The notes under the pieces are model-generated. The model did no database searches and had not been told where the DNA came from. It saw nothing but the letters and a program-made list of their open reading frames with translations. Positions 1 to 9,162 of a DNA stretch of 32,672 nt are shown one piece after another. A program made the translations under genes and the position numbers. The stretch is from the NCBI GenBank assembly GCA_016933275.1, contig JAFGBI010000251.1, positions 1 through 32,672 of the forward strand. Direction: 5' to 3'. The stretch's first letter is position 1, and each line of letters starts with the position of its first letter. Origin of the DNA: Polyangiaceae bacterium (GTDB taxonomy: Bacteria; Myxococcota_A; Polyangia; Polyangiales; Polyangiaceae).

Positions 1-7
1 AATCAAC

Positions 8-131
8 AACCTAGAGCACCGAACCGGCAGCAGACCTCGCCCGAGGCAGCGCTGGAAACGCGTCCTCGCCTCGCACGGACGCGTTTCCAGCGCTGCCGTC
101 ACTGTCGGCAATCGGATCGGTGCTCTAGGTT
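8..131. repeat. Nested inverted repeat (outer 19-bp arms, inner 21-bp hairpin)
   Basis: Outer arms 8-26 and 113-131 are inverted copies with a single mismatch (A23 against A116). Inside them, 45-65 and 77-97 form a perfect 21-bp inverted repeat with an 11-nt loop, and a small 5-bp hairpin (35-39/42-46) lies between the left arms. The whole 124 bp could fold into one long cruciform. No T tract follows the inner hairpin, so it is not a classic terminator. It could be a small MITE-like element, or a complex terminator of an upstream gene outside the window. No convincing target-site duplication is visible and no attC core motifs are present. Confidence 0.85.
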
Positions 132-183
132 CGCGCGGGCTGACGGAATAGGCTCGGTCGGGCTGCGCTTTCGGGAAGGCCAC

Positions 184-3100
184 ATGGGAATCGTTAGACT
201 GGTTCGCTGGGAGCTACTGCTGGTCGTGGGGATGGCGAGCTGTCTGAGGACGGAGGCGCCGCGAGTGGCGCCCACGGCTCGGCTCGTGCTTTCGGAATTG
301 GCCGCGGGGCCCCGCGGGAAGGCACCCTTCGCGGTGGTCGCGGCGGGTCCCCGGGGTGCGGTACCGGCTGGCGACGACCCCGGCGTGACCGTGGTGTTCA
401 ACCGCGCCATGCGGCGCATGGACGAGCCAGAGGAGGCCTCGGTGCCGCCGCTGCGGATCGCGACGGGAGATGGTCGCGCGGTGTCGGGTCGGTTCCGTTG
501 GGTGGGAACTCGCGGGGCCCTCTTCGAGCCCGACCAGCCGCTGCCGGGGGCGAGCCGGTTCTTGGTCACCGTTCCCGCCGGCACGCGGGCTCTCGATGGC
601 AGCGCGCTCGCCAAGGACTACACGCTCGAGTTCTCGACTGCGCGCCCCGAGCTCACGTTGGCTCATCCCGCGATGGGGCACGCCACCGTGAGGCCCGACG
701 ACACCCTCTTTCTGCGGTTCAGCCAGGCCGTCGACCCCGCGGCGCTCGCTGGCCACGTCGTACTCTCGGTCGTTACGCCGGGCCAGAAGGCGGGGCGCCG
801 CGTGCCCGTCAAGGTTGAGCGTGTCGCGCCCCATTGGGCCGTGTACCGCGCGCCAGCCGGCGAGGTCACTTCACCGCCGACCGCGTTCGAGAAGGCGCGG
901 GCGGTGCAGGAGCCGAGCGGGCTCTGGCTGGGGGTGGTCCCGACCGAGAGACTGCCCCTGGACAGCGTCCTAGAACTCGTCGTTTCCCCGGGTCTGCGCG
1001 GCCTCGAGGGCCCGCTGCCTACCGAGGACCCCATCCGGTTGTCGATGCGGACCTATGGCCCCCTGCGCCTCACGGACGTGCGCTGCGCCCGGCAGAACCC
1101 GGGGCGTTGCCAGGCTCACCGGGACTTCACCGTCCTGCTCTCGAATCCCGTGCCGCCCGACGAGGTCAGGCGCTTCCTCAAGATCAGAGGGCCATCGCGA
1201 CCGGCGAAGCCCGTCGCGGGCCTGCCGAAGCGACTCGTGCAGGCGAGCACGGAGCATCCACTGGCGCTCGATCCGACCTACGGCGATGCGTTCGTCGTCA
1301 CCCTTCGCGCCGGCATGACCGACGTGTTCGGGCAGCGGCTCGCCGACGAGGTATCGGTCAGCCTCACGGTGGAGGAGCCCTACGTCGCGCCGGCGGTGAA
1401 GCCCGCGCCATGGCCGCCGGCGCAGGTGGCCCCGCGCCACCCGCCTCCGTCCACCGCCTCCGGCGGCAACGATGCTGCGCCGCGGCGTCCGATGCTGAAA
1501 TACGATCTCGAGCTCGGGGTGCGAGGCCACGTCATCGAAGCGCTCGCCGGTGCGGGCGGCGCCGCGGGCCCAGCCCCGCACCGCATCCCGGTGGGCGCCG
1601 TGAACGTGCCGACCTACGGGCTCTACGCGGCGGTACTCCCAGAGCTTTCCACCGTGCGCTGGCTCGGGCTTGCGCGCGGGGGAGAGGGTGAGCCCACCGG
1701 GCCTTGGTCCTACGCCTGGATCACCCCGGGCGCGCCGAAGAACACCCGCTCCGTACGCACGGTCGACCTGGACGCGGTGCTCGGGGGGAACGGGAGCCGC
1801 GGGGCGGCCCTCGTCTCGCTCGCCCCCCTCGGACAGTCAGGCTACGGCTCCCCCTCGGTCCTGAGCGTCACCGATCTCGGTCTCAGCGCGCGGATGAGCC
1901 GCTTCGGGAGCCTGGTGTGGGTGACCCGCCTGGCCACGGGCACGCCCGTACCGGACGCTTCGGTGCTCGTCTACGACAAGAGCGGCGGGATCGTTGCCAG
2001 CGGAACGACCGACGCCGCGGGGCTCGTCGCCTTCACGGCGGAGCAGGTGAAGCCCGTCGGCCGTCACGGTGAGCTCGACACGAGCCTGGTCCTGGTGGCC
2101 CGCTCCGGGGAGGACTGGACGTACCAACGGATCGAGCCGACCCGCGCGGTTTCGGGGACCGAGGCGGTCGACTACCAACAGAAGGCCACCTGGGCCGGGC
2201 TGGCGTTCACGGATCGTGGCGTCTACCGGCCGGGAGAGACCGTGCGCGTTGGCGGCTACTTCCGCCAGACGGCCCGGCAAGGGTTCGAGGTGGTCCCGGG
2301 CGAGGAACTGCAGTATCTCGTGCGCGACGCCGAGGGAGAGCTCATCGCCCAGGGTCGGGGGAAGCTCGACGCGTTCGGGGGGCTCGCGGCGAGCGTCCCG
2401 CTCTCCAAGAGCGCGGCCTTCGGGCAGGCGATGCTCGAGGTTCGCCTGGGGCGCAAGGAAGGAGAGTGGTTCCAAACGCCGTTCCAGATCCTCGCCTACA
2501 AGCCGGCCGAGTTCAAGGTCAGCGTCGATCCGTCCCGCCTCCAGGTGGTTCACGGTGAAGCCGTGTCCTTCCACGTTCGCTCGGAATACCTGTTTGGCGC
2601 GCCCGTCGCTGGCGGTCGAACCGAGGAGTACGTGACCCGGACCGAGACCCATTTTTCGCCGCCGAACGCCGCTGGCTTCGTGCTCGACGACCGGACCTTC
2701 CGCCAGGATTTACGTTGGGTCACCAACCGGGGGGCGGCCTACGCGCAGAGCACCCGCGCCCTCGACGGGCAGGGTCGTCTCACGAACACGGTCGCGCTCG
2801 ACGCACCCCAGCAGTCGGTGCCGGAGCAGCTCGTGTACGAGGCCGAGGTGCAAGACATGAGTGCTCAGACCCAGGCAGCCCGGGCCAGCGTGCTGGTCCA
2901 CCCGGCGGCGTTTTATCTGGGGATGAAGGTGCCCCGGAAGCGGTTCCTCGCCATCGGCGCCGACGCCCCCGCCGAGGTGACGGCCTTCGATCCGAGCGGG
3001 GTCGAGGTCGAGGGTGTCCCGATCGAGCTGGAGCTCTGGCGGCGCACCTGGGCGTCGGTGGTGGAGGATCGGGCCGCCGATGCGCTGCACTACCAGACGT

Positions 3101-6100
3101 ACGTACGTGACCAATCGGTGGCGCGCTGCACCGTGACGAGCACCCGTGGCGGCGCCTCCTGCAGGATGCGGCTGCCCGAGCCCGGGTACTACATCGCGCG
3201 CGCCTCGGCCAGGGATCGGCTCGGCAACCCGGTCTACTCGAGCATCGGGCTCTACGCGGTCGACGATCGGGCGGACGAATCCGCCGCGCCCGTCGGCTGG
3301 CGCGAGCCGGATCGCCGGGGGCTCGCCCTGGAGCCCGACCAGAAGCAGTACGAACCCGGGAGCGTCGCGCGCATCCTGGTCAAGAGCCCCTTCCAGGAAG
3401 CCACCGCGTTGGTCACCGTGGAGCGAGCGGGCGTCCTCGATCGCAAGGTCGTCTCCCTCAAAGGGCGGATGCCGGTGGTCGAGGTTCCGGTCAAGGACGA
3501 GTACTTCCCGAACGCCTTCGTCTCCGTGCATCTGGTCCGCGGGCGGGTGGCCCCTGCCGCACCGCCCGGTGCCGCCGACGTCGGCGGACCAGAGTTCCGC
3601 ATCGGGTACACCTCGCTTCGGGTGGATCCCGAAGCACGTCGTCTCAAGGTTTCGGTGACCCCTGCCCGTCGCGAGTACCGCCCCGGGGAGATGGTGGAGG
3701 CGCGCGTGGTACTCCGGCGGAGCGATGGCCAGCCCGCGCCTGGGTCGCTGACGTTCTTCGCCGTCGACGAGGGGGTCCTGATGCTCACCGGATTCCACAC
3801 CCCCGACCCACTGCCGGCCTTCTCGGCGTCCCGCTCGCTCGGCGTGTTCCCGGTGGAGAGCCGCGAGCACCTCGCCCGGATCCTGCTCTTGCAGAACGGC
3901 GAGCGTGTCGCGCCGCTCGGCTTCGAGACGGCGGCGGATAGGGGGGACAAGGGCTACGAGGTGGGCGGTGGCGAGGGCGCGGGGCGCCTGCGTGCCGACT
4001 TCCGGACCACGGCTCACTTCGAAGCGGGCCGCGCCGTCGGTGTTGACGGGACGGCGACGTTCCGCTTCAAGCTCCCGGACAACCTCACGTCCTTCCGGTT
4101 GATGGCCGTCGCGGCGGGAAGGGACGATCGCTTCGGATTCGGAGAGAGCAGCATCACCACCCACCGAAAGCTGATGGCGCGACCGGCGATGCCGCGGATG
4201 GTCCGCGTCGGCGATCGACTCGAAGCGGGCGTCATCGTGACCTCCAAAGGTCTCGAGCGGACCTCGGTCGAGGTCTCGCTCGACGCCAAGGGCGTGGAGG
4301 CGGTCGGCCCCGTTCGCCGCCGGGTCGTGCTGGCCAAGAACGGTCAAGCAGAGGTCCGCTTCCCGGTTCGGGCTACCAAGTCCGGGGAGGCTTCCTTCGA
4401 ATTCCTCGCTCGCGCGGGTTCGGTGTCGGATGGCGTGGTCCTCAAGCGCCGCGTCGAGCAGCCCGTGCGCTGGCTCAGCGCGGCCACCTTCGGCTCGACC
4501 GAGCACGCATCGGCGATCGCGCTCGGTGACCTCGCCAAGGTTCGCGCCGACCGCGGAGCTCTCTCCGTGACCCTCTCCTCGAGCGCGCTCGTTGGGTTGA
4601 AGGGCGTCTTCGAAGAGCTCGTCGACTACCCCTACGGCTGCACGGAACAGCTGGCGAGTCGGGTGCTGCCGGTGCTGGTGGCCCCCAAGCTCGCCGAGCA
4701 GCAGGGCGTGCGCCCGTTCTCCGGCTCGGAGCCGTGGATCGACGAGGCCCTGGGTGAGATCGTCAAGCGGCAGCGCGGCGATGGGAGCATTGGCGCCTGG
4801 GAAGAGGACCAGCAGAGCGAGGCCTGGCTGACGGCGTATGCGCTCCTCGCGCTCGAGCGCGCGAGCCAGGCTGGCTATTTCGTGCCGAAGCGCGTGCGCG
4901 AACAGGCCGCTCAACACCTGGTCGGCACCCTCGACGACCTCACGGTTGCGCTCTCGACCCCGCCCGCGAGTGACGATGCGGACGGGGAGCACGGTGAGGG
5001 TGCGTCTGCCGGCGAGCGATCCGACATCGCGCTGGGGGTGCGAGAGCTCGGCCCCGACGAGCAGCGCCGGGAGAAGTTCGCCGAGTCGAGCTTCGTCGCC
5101 GACGTGCTCGCGTCCCTCGGTCAGTTGGACGAAGGACGATTGCGCCGCTTCGCCGCGGTTCGGTCGCGTACGGCGCTGTCTTCCCGGATCCAGCTGCTCC
5201 ACGCCATGGCCCGCCGCCGGATGCCGCGTCAGGAGCTCGACCAACTGCTCACGGAGGTGCTCGTCGACGTGGCCGTCGGGCCCCACGAAGCCCGGGTGAC
5301 GACTGCGGATCCAGCCTTGGAGCGGCTCCTGGAATCCCCCGTTCGGACGACGGCCTGGATGCTGAGGGCGGTGCTCGCGGTCGATTCTCGGCACAAGCTC
5401 GCGAACAAGCTCGCGCGCGGCCTGGTGTCCTTCCGGGACCGCGCGGGCTACCGCAACACTCAGGAGGACGCCTGGGCCCTCTTGGCGCTCGAGGAGTACC
5501 GGCAGGCTCAAGAGAAGCAGATCCCCAACTTCGGGGCTGCGCTCTTCTTCGGCGATGCCTTGCTCGACGAGTTTGCGTTCCGCGGCCTCCCCATTCACGC
5601 CGAAACGGCCGAGGTGCCGATGGCTCGGCTGCTCCGCTCGCCGAAGGCTCCGGTCACGGTTCAGGTTTCCGGCAAGGGCAAGGTCTACTATGCGGTGGCG
5701 CTCCGGGCCGCGAGGGACGGCGCTTCGACCGTGGCGCTCGACGAGGGGCTCGCTATCGACAAGCGCCTCCGCGCGCTCGATCCGGCGGGGCTCGAACGGG
5801 CCAAGCGCGTCATCCCGAAGCGGAGTGAGTCGAGCGCACGCCTCGGTCAGTTGGTGTTGGTCGATCTGCTCCTGGAATCGGCGGAGCCCCGCGATCACAT
5901 CGTCATCGAGGACCCGCTGCCGGCGGGGCTCGAGCCGGTCGAGTTCGGTTTCCAGACCACGGCGCAGACGCTGGCCAGAGCCGAGGGGGCGCGCGCCCTC
6001 CCGGAGGGGAAGCCGCTGCCGCCGGCCGCGCGCTACGGTGGCGTCGCGACGTTGCCGGAGCTTCATCGCGAGATGCGCGACGATCGAGTCCTGCTCTTTC

Positions 6101-6261
6101 TCCCCCATCTCGACGCTGGGATCTTCCACTTCCGGTACCTGGCGCGGGCGACGGCACCGGGACAGTTCGTGGTCCCGCCGACCCGCGCGAGCTCGATGTA
6201 CGATCCGGAGGTGTTCGGTCAGAACCGGTCCAGCGTGTTCGAGGTGGCAGGCGCTCGGTGA
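184..6261 (+). CDS. Alpha-2-macroglobulin family lipoprotein (YfhM-like)
   Basis: This 2025-residue protein is a bacterial alpha-2-macroglobulin, a periplasmic trap that covalently captures invading proteases. The N terminus has a hydrophobic stretch ending in a lipobox-like MASC with Cys20 as the lipidation site, although Glu10 and Met at -3 are atypical. Ig-like MG domains follow, with a VYRPGE signature at 680-685, VDEGVLML at about 1194-1201, the A2M central domain from about 1275, and the thioester motif CTEQ at 1486-1489 (family CxEQ intact) inside an alpha-helical thioester domain. A C-terminal MG10-like domain starts near 1900. It is longer than E. coli YfhM (about 1650 residues), mainly through extra N-terminal Ig-like sequence. 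The ATG at 184 is preceded by GGGAAGG. It overlaps the pbpC-like gene by 4 nt, the known partner gene of this family, so translational coupling is likely. Confidence 0.93.
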   Translation: MGIVRLVRWELLLVVGMASCLRTEAPRVAPTARLVLSELAAGPRGKAPFAVVAAGPRGAVPAGDDPGVTVVFNRAMRRMDEPEEASVPPLRIATGDGRAVSGRFRWVGTRGALFEPDQPLPGASRFLVTVPAGTRALDGSALAKDYTLEFSTARPELTLAHPAMGHATVRPDDTLFLRFSQAVDPAALAGHVVLSVVTPGQKAGRRVPVKVERVAPHWAVYRAPAGEVTSPPTAFEKARAVQEPSGLWLGVVPTERLPLDSVLELVVSPGLRGLEGPLPTEDPIRLSMRTYGPLRLTDVRCARQNPGRCQAHRDFTVLLSNPVPPDEVRRFLKIRGPSRPAKPVAGLPKRLVQASTEHPLALDPTYGDAFVVTLRAGMTDVFGQRLADEVSVSLTVEEPYVAPAVKPAPWPPAQVAPRHPPPSTASGGNDAAPRRPMLKYDLELGVRGHVIEALAGAGGAAGPAPHRIPVGAVNVPTYGLYAAVLPELSTVRWLGLARGGEGEPTGPWSYAWITPGAPKNTRSVRTVDLDAVLGGNGSRGAALVSLAPLGQSGYGSPSVLSVTDLGLSARMSRFGSLVWVTRLATGTPVPDASVLVYDKSGGIVASGTTDAAGLVAFTAEQVKPVGRHGELDTSLVLVARSGEDWTYQRIEPTRAVSGTEAVDYQQKATWAGLAFTDRGVYRPGETVRVGGYFRQTARQGFEVVPGEELQYLVRDAEGELIAQGRGKLDAFGGLAASVPLSKSAAFGQAMLEVRLGRKEGEWFQTPFQILAYKPAEFKVSVDPSRLQVVHGEAVSFHVRSEYLFGAPVAGGRTEEYVTRTETHFSPPNAAGFVLDDRTFRQDLRWVTNRGAAYAQSTRALDGQGRLTNTVALDAPQQSVPEQLVYEAEVQDMSAQTQAARASVLVHPAAFYLGMKVPRKRFLAIGADAPAEVTAFDPSGVEVEGVPIELELWRRTWASVVEDRAADALHYQTYVRDQSVARCTVTSTRGGASCRMRLPEPGYYIARASARDRLGNPVYSSIGLYAVDDRADESAAPVGWREPDRRGLALEPDQKQYEPGSVARILVKSPFQEATALVTVERAGVLDRKVVSLKGRMPVVEVPVKDEYFPNAFVSVHLVRGRVAPAAPPGAADVGGPEFRIGYTSLRVDPEARRLKVSVTPARREYRPGEMVEARVVLRRSDGQPAPGSLTFFAVDEGVLMLTGFHTPDPLPAFSASRSLGVFPVESREHLARILLLQNGERVAPLGFETAADRGDKGYEVGGGEGAGRLRADFRTTAHFEAGRAVGVDGTATFRFKLPDNLTSFRLMAVAAGRDDRFGFGESSITTHRKLMARPAMPRMVRVGDRLEAGVIVTSKGLERTSVEVSLDAKGVEAVGPVRRRVVLAKNGQAEVRFPVRATKSGEASFEFLARAGSVSDGVVLKRRVEQPVRWLSAATFGSTEHASAIALGDLAKVRADRGALSVTLSSSALVGLKGVFEELVDYPYGCTEQLASRVLPVLVAPKLAEQQGVRPFSGSEPWIDEALGEIVKRQRGDGSIGAWEEDQQSEAWLTAYALLALERASQAGYFVPKRVREQAAQHLVGTLDDLTVALSTPPASDDADGEHGEGASAGERSDIALGVRELGPDEQRREKFAESSFVADVLASLGQLDEGRLRRFAAVRSRTALSSRIQLLHAMARRRMPRQELDQLLTEVLVDVAVGPHEARVTTADPALERLLESPVRTTAWMLRAVLAVDSRHKLANKLARGLVSFRDRAGYRNTQEDAWALLALEEYRQAQEKQIPNFGAALFFGDALLDEFAFRGLPIHAETAEVPMARLLRSPKAPVTVQVSGKGKVYYAVALRAARDGASTVALDEGLAIDKRLRALDPAGLERAKRVIPKRSESSARLGQLVLVDLLLESAEPRDHIVIEDPLPAGLEPVEFGFQTTAQTLARAEGARALPEGKPLPPAARYGGVATLPELHREMRDDRVLLFLPHLDAGIFHFRYLARATAPGQFVVPPTRASSMYDPEVFGQNRSSVFEVAGAR

Positions 6262-8861
6262 GGGGCGGTCGCGTCGCCGGCTTGCGCTGGCTCCGGGAGG
6301 GGCAGGGGGCGCTGCGAGCCCTCGTCTCCAGGTGGGCGGGTCTCGGTCGGGCCTTCCTCCAGCGGCGCCCCGCGACCCCGCCGCGGTCGCGGTTTCGGCG
6401 GCGCCTCGGGTGGGGTGCGAGCATGCTCGCCGTCGCGCTCCTCCCACCGCTCCTGCTGGTCATCACGGCCGTGGGCACCAGTCTCCCTCCCGAGCTCGTG
6501 GCCGCGGTCCCCGAGCAATCGCTCCGCGTCGAGGACCGAGAGGGGCGGCTCCTCCGCGAGGTGCGGACCCAAGGCGGCGAGCTCCTGCGTTGGGTGCCGC
6601 TGTCGGCCATGCCCGAGCTCCTGCCAAGGGCGGTGGTGGCGGTCGAGGATCGGCGGTTTCATGCGCACCCCGGGGTGGATCCGGCAGCGGTGGTGCGCGC
6701 CGCGGGGCAGTGCGTTCGGCATCGTCGGTGGGTCTCCGGGGCGTCGACCCTGACCATGCAGCTCGCCCGTCGGCTCCGTCCGCACCCGAGGAACCTCCGC
6801 GGCAAGTGGGGAGAAATGGCGCTCGCCCTGCGCATCGAGTTCTCGGTTCCCAAGCCACGGATCCTCGAGGAGTACCTCAATCGGGTGGATTTCGGGCCCA
6901 ACGTACGGGGGATCGGGGCCGCGTCTCAGGCGTACTTCGGGAAGCCGGTAGCGGCTCTCTCGCTGGGCGAGATCGCCCTGCTCGTCGGGTTGCCGCAGGG
7001 CCCGTCCGTGTACTCGCTCGGACGCCACCCCGAGCGGGCCCTGGCCCGCCGCGCGCGCGTGCTCCGTGCGCTCGTTCGGAGCGGGGTGGTGACCGTTGGG
7101 GAGGCGCAGGTAGCGGAGGCCGAGGCGCTGTCTCTCAGCACCAGGCGCTCCGCGTTCGGGGCGCCCCATTTGGTCTCCGCCCTTGTCTCGGGGGGACTCA
7201 CCGATCTGCAACCCGCGTTGCGCGGGGCGCTCGCCAGCTCTCCTTCGCGTGTTCGTACCACCATCGATTCGGGGCTCCAGCGAGCGGCGGAGGTCGCGCT
7301 GGCGTCCGTGATCTCCGGGCTGAGCTCCCACCAGGTGACGTCCGGCGCGGCGCTCGTGATCGACAACGTGAGCGGTGAGATCCTGGCCTATGTCGGCTCG
7401 CCCGACTTCTATGACGAGGCGCATCAGGGGCAGGTGGACGGAGTGCGGGCGCTGCGCCAGCCCGGGTCCACCCTGAAACCATTCGTCTACGCGGCGGCGA
7501 TCGACGAGCTCGGGTACACGCCGGCCACGGTGCTGCCGGATCTCGAGCTCCGGATCCCGGTGGCCCAGGGCTTCTACACCCCGCGCAATTTCGATGACCG
7601 ATTCCGCGGTCCGGTTCGGCTGCGGGAGGCGCTCGGCAATTCGCTCAACGTCCCCGCGGTGCACACGGCGGTAGCCCTCGGCTCCGCGACGCTGCTGCGC
7701 CGGCTGCACGCGATCGGCTTCGACTCGCTGCGCGAGTCCCCGGAATACTACGGCCCGGCGCTGGCGCTGGGCGACGGCGAGGTGCGGCTCGTCGAGCTCT
7801 GTCGCGCCTACTCCGTGCTCGCTCGGGGAGGCACGCTGCTCCCGGTTCGCGTCGTCTCCGAGGTCGAGCTGCCGCAGGCGACGGGGGGCCGCCCCTTCTC
7901 ACGAGTCGTCTCCCTGGAGGCACCGGCGCCAGCGCGCGTGTTGCCACCAGCGACCGCCGCGTTGATCACGGACATCCTGAAGGACCCCACGGCGCGGGCC
8001 GCGACCTTCGGGCTCGACTCTGTCCTCGGGTTCGAATTCGACGTCGCCGCCAAGACCGGGACCTCGAAGGGGTACCGAGACAACTGGGTCGTCGGCTACT
8101 CCCATCGCGTCACCGTCGGGGTTTGGGTGGGAAATTTCGATGGCTCGCCGATGCTGAAGGTCGGGGGCACGGCGGGTGCCGCCCCGGTGTTTCGCGCCGT
8201 GATGGAGGCAGCCATGGAGGGGCGGGACGCGCGCCAGCTGCCGCTCGAGAGCCGGCACCCCGAGGACCAGCCCTCCGCGCTCGGTCTGATCCGCGCCGAG
8301 ATCTGCCCGGTCTCGGGCGAAGCGCGCGGGGAGGACTGCCCGCATGGGGTCTTCGAGTGGATCCCGGTTGGCGCTGCGCTCGCGACCTGCCGCTGGCACC
8401 ACACGGTGACCGTCGATCGCCGGAACGGCCTGTTGGCAGGGCGCGACTGTCCTTCGTCGATGACCGCACGCCGGAGGTTCGAGTTTTACCCCCCCGAGTA
8501 CGCCGAATGGGCGCGCGGCACCGGCCATTCGCTGGGTCCCGAGCTCTACTCGCCCCACTGTCCGGGCCCCGAGCTCCCCACCGACCCGGGCGTCGCGCCG
8601 CTGCGGATCATCACTCCCACGGATGGCGCGCGGTACGTGATCGATCCCGATCGACCCCTCGAGCTCCAGAGCCTCGAGATCACCGCGGTGTCGGAGCGGG
8701 GCTCAGCGAGGGTCGCGCTCGAGGTGGACGGGGTCAACGCGGAGGACCGGGGTTCTCCCTTCCAGTTCGAGTGGCGCCTGGCGCCGGGGCACCACCGCTT
8801 CGTCGCGGTGGACGCGGATGGGCGGCGGTCGCCAGCCGTCGACATCGAGGTGAGGCGATAG
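6258..8861 (+). CDS. pbpC: Penicillin-binding protein 1C (bifunctional)
   Basis: This is an 867-residue class A penicillin-binding protein with glycosyltransferase and transpeptidase modules. A membrane anchor lies at about 53-72. The GT51 domain carries EDRRFHAH at 130-137 (catalytic Glu130) and GASTLTMQLARR further on. The transpeptidase has Ser404 in STLK (404-407), SLN at 462-464 and KTGTS at 599-603, so all three active-site motifs are present. The last 90 residues or so match a BiPBP_C-type Ig-like domain, typical of PBP1C. The GTG start at 6258 sits in a GTGA overlap with the A2M stop. In Enterobacteria the same pair is thought to couple protease trapping with peptidoglycan repair after attack. 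It is somewhat longer than E. coli PbpC (770 residues), partly through a longer N-terminal cytoplasmic segment rich in Arg. Confidence 0.93.
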   Translation: MRGGRVAGLRWLREGQGALRALVSRWAGLGRAFLQRRPATPPRSRFRRRLGWGASMLAVALLPPLLLVITAVGTSLPPELVAAVPEQSLRVEDREGRLLREVRTQGGELLRWVPLSAMPELLPRAVVAVEDRRFHAHPGVDPAAVVRAAGQCVRHRRWVSGASTLTMQLARRLRPHPRNLRGKWGEMALALRIEFSVPKPRILEEYLNRVDFGPNVRGIGAASQAYFGKPVAALSLGEIALLVGLPQGPSVYSLGRHPERALARRARVLRALVRSGVVTVGEAQVAEAEALSLSTRRSAFGAPHLVSALVSGGLTDLQPALRGALASSPSRVRTTIDSGLQRAAEVALASVISGLSSHQVTSGAALVIDNVSGEILAYVGSPDFYDEAHQGQVDGVRALRQPGSTLKPFVYAAAIDELGYTPATVLPDLELRIPVAQGFYTPRNFDDRFRGPVRLREALGNSLNVPAVHTAVALGSATLLRRLHAIGFDSLRESPEYYGPALALGDGEVRLVELCRAYSVLARGGTLLPVRVVSEVELPQATGGRPFSRVVSLEAPAPARVLPPATAALITDILKDPTARAATFGLDSVLGFEFDVAAKTGTSKGYRDNWVVGYSHRVTVGVWVGNFDGSPMLKVGGTAGAAPVFRAVMEAAMEGRDARQLPLESRHPEDQPSALGLIRAEICPVSGEARGEDCPHGVFEWIPVGAALATCRWHHTVTVDRRNGLLAGRDCPSSMTARRRFEFYPPEYAEWARGTGHSLGPELYSPHCPGPELPTDPGVAPLRIITPTDGARYVIDPDRPLELQSLEITAVSERGSARVALEVDGVNAEDRGSPFQFEWRLAPGHHRFVAVDADGRRSPAVDIEVRR

Positions 8862-9162
8862 AGCGTGGGTTCTTCGTTCGACCCAATCCGCGACGACCGG
8901 AAGCCGATCCCCAAGGTGGTCACTCGACTCCGCGGGGCGCCCTGCCACCTTGCCGTCGAGGCGCAGGTCGAACGCGACCAGCGCGGCGTGCAGCCAACCC
9001 GAGTCGTGGCGTCGTCCCGGCGACACGTTTCGACCCGAGCGTCGAACCTCGGCCAGGCCGTGGAGCGGTGGGCCACGTTGACGGTTCCGCCGCGGTGGAG
9101 GATGCTGGCGCGCGGGCGGCGATCCGGGTCGGGCTCTGGGGGTGATGGGAGTGACAGCTTCG
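8862..9162. other. Intergenic stretch, nothing recognised
   Basis: These 301 nt separate pbpC from the TPR gene. Open frames cross it on both strands, as expected in high-GC DNA, but none gives a recognisable protein and none has a good start with a ribosome-binding site. I see no strong hairpin, tRNA or promoter consensus. It presumably holds the pbpC terminator and the promoter of the next gene. Confidence 0.5.

Noticed and set aside
8-131. Nested repeat as an integron attC site
   Set aside because: The expected RYYYAAC and GTTRRRY core motifs are not at the ends.
2710-6447. A 1245-codon open frame on the - strand opposite the A2M gene
   Set aside because: It is Arg/Gly/His-rich with no recognisable domain, and lies entirely antisense to a gene with clear A2M signatures. 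Long antisense frames are expected at this GC content.
5555-7378. A 607-codon + strand frame spanning the A2M/pbpC boundary
   Set aside because: Arg/Ser/Pro-rich shadow in another frame of two well-supported genes.
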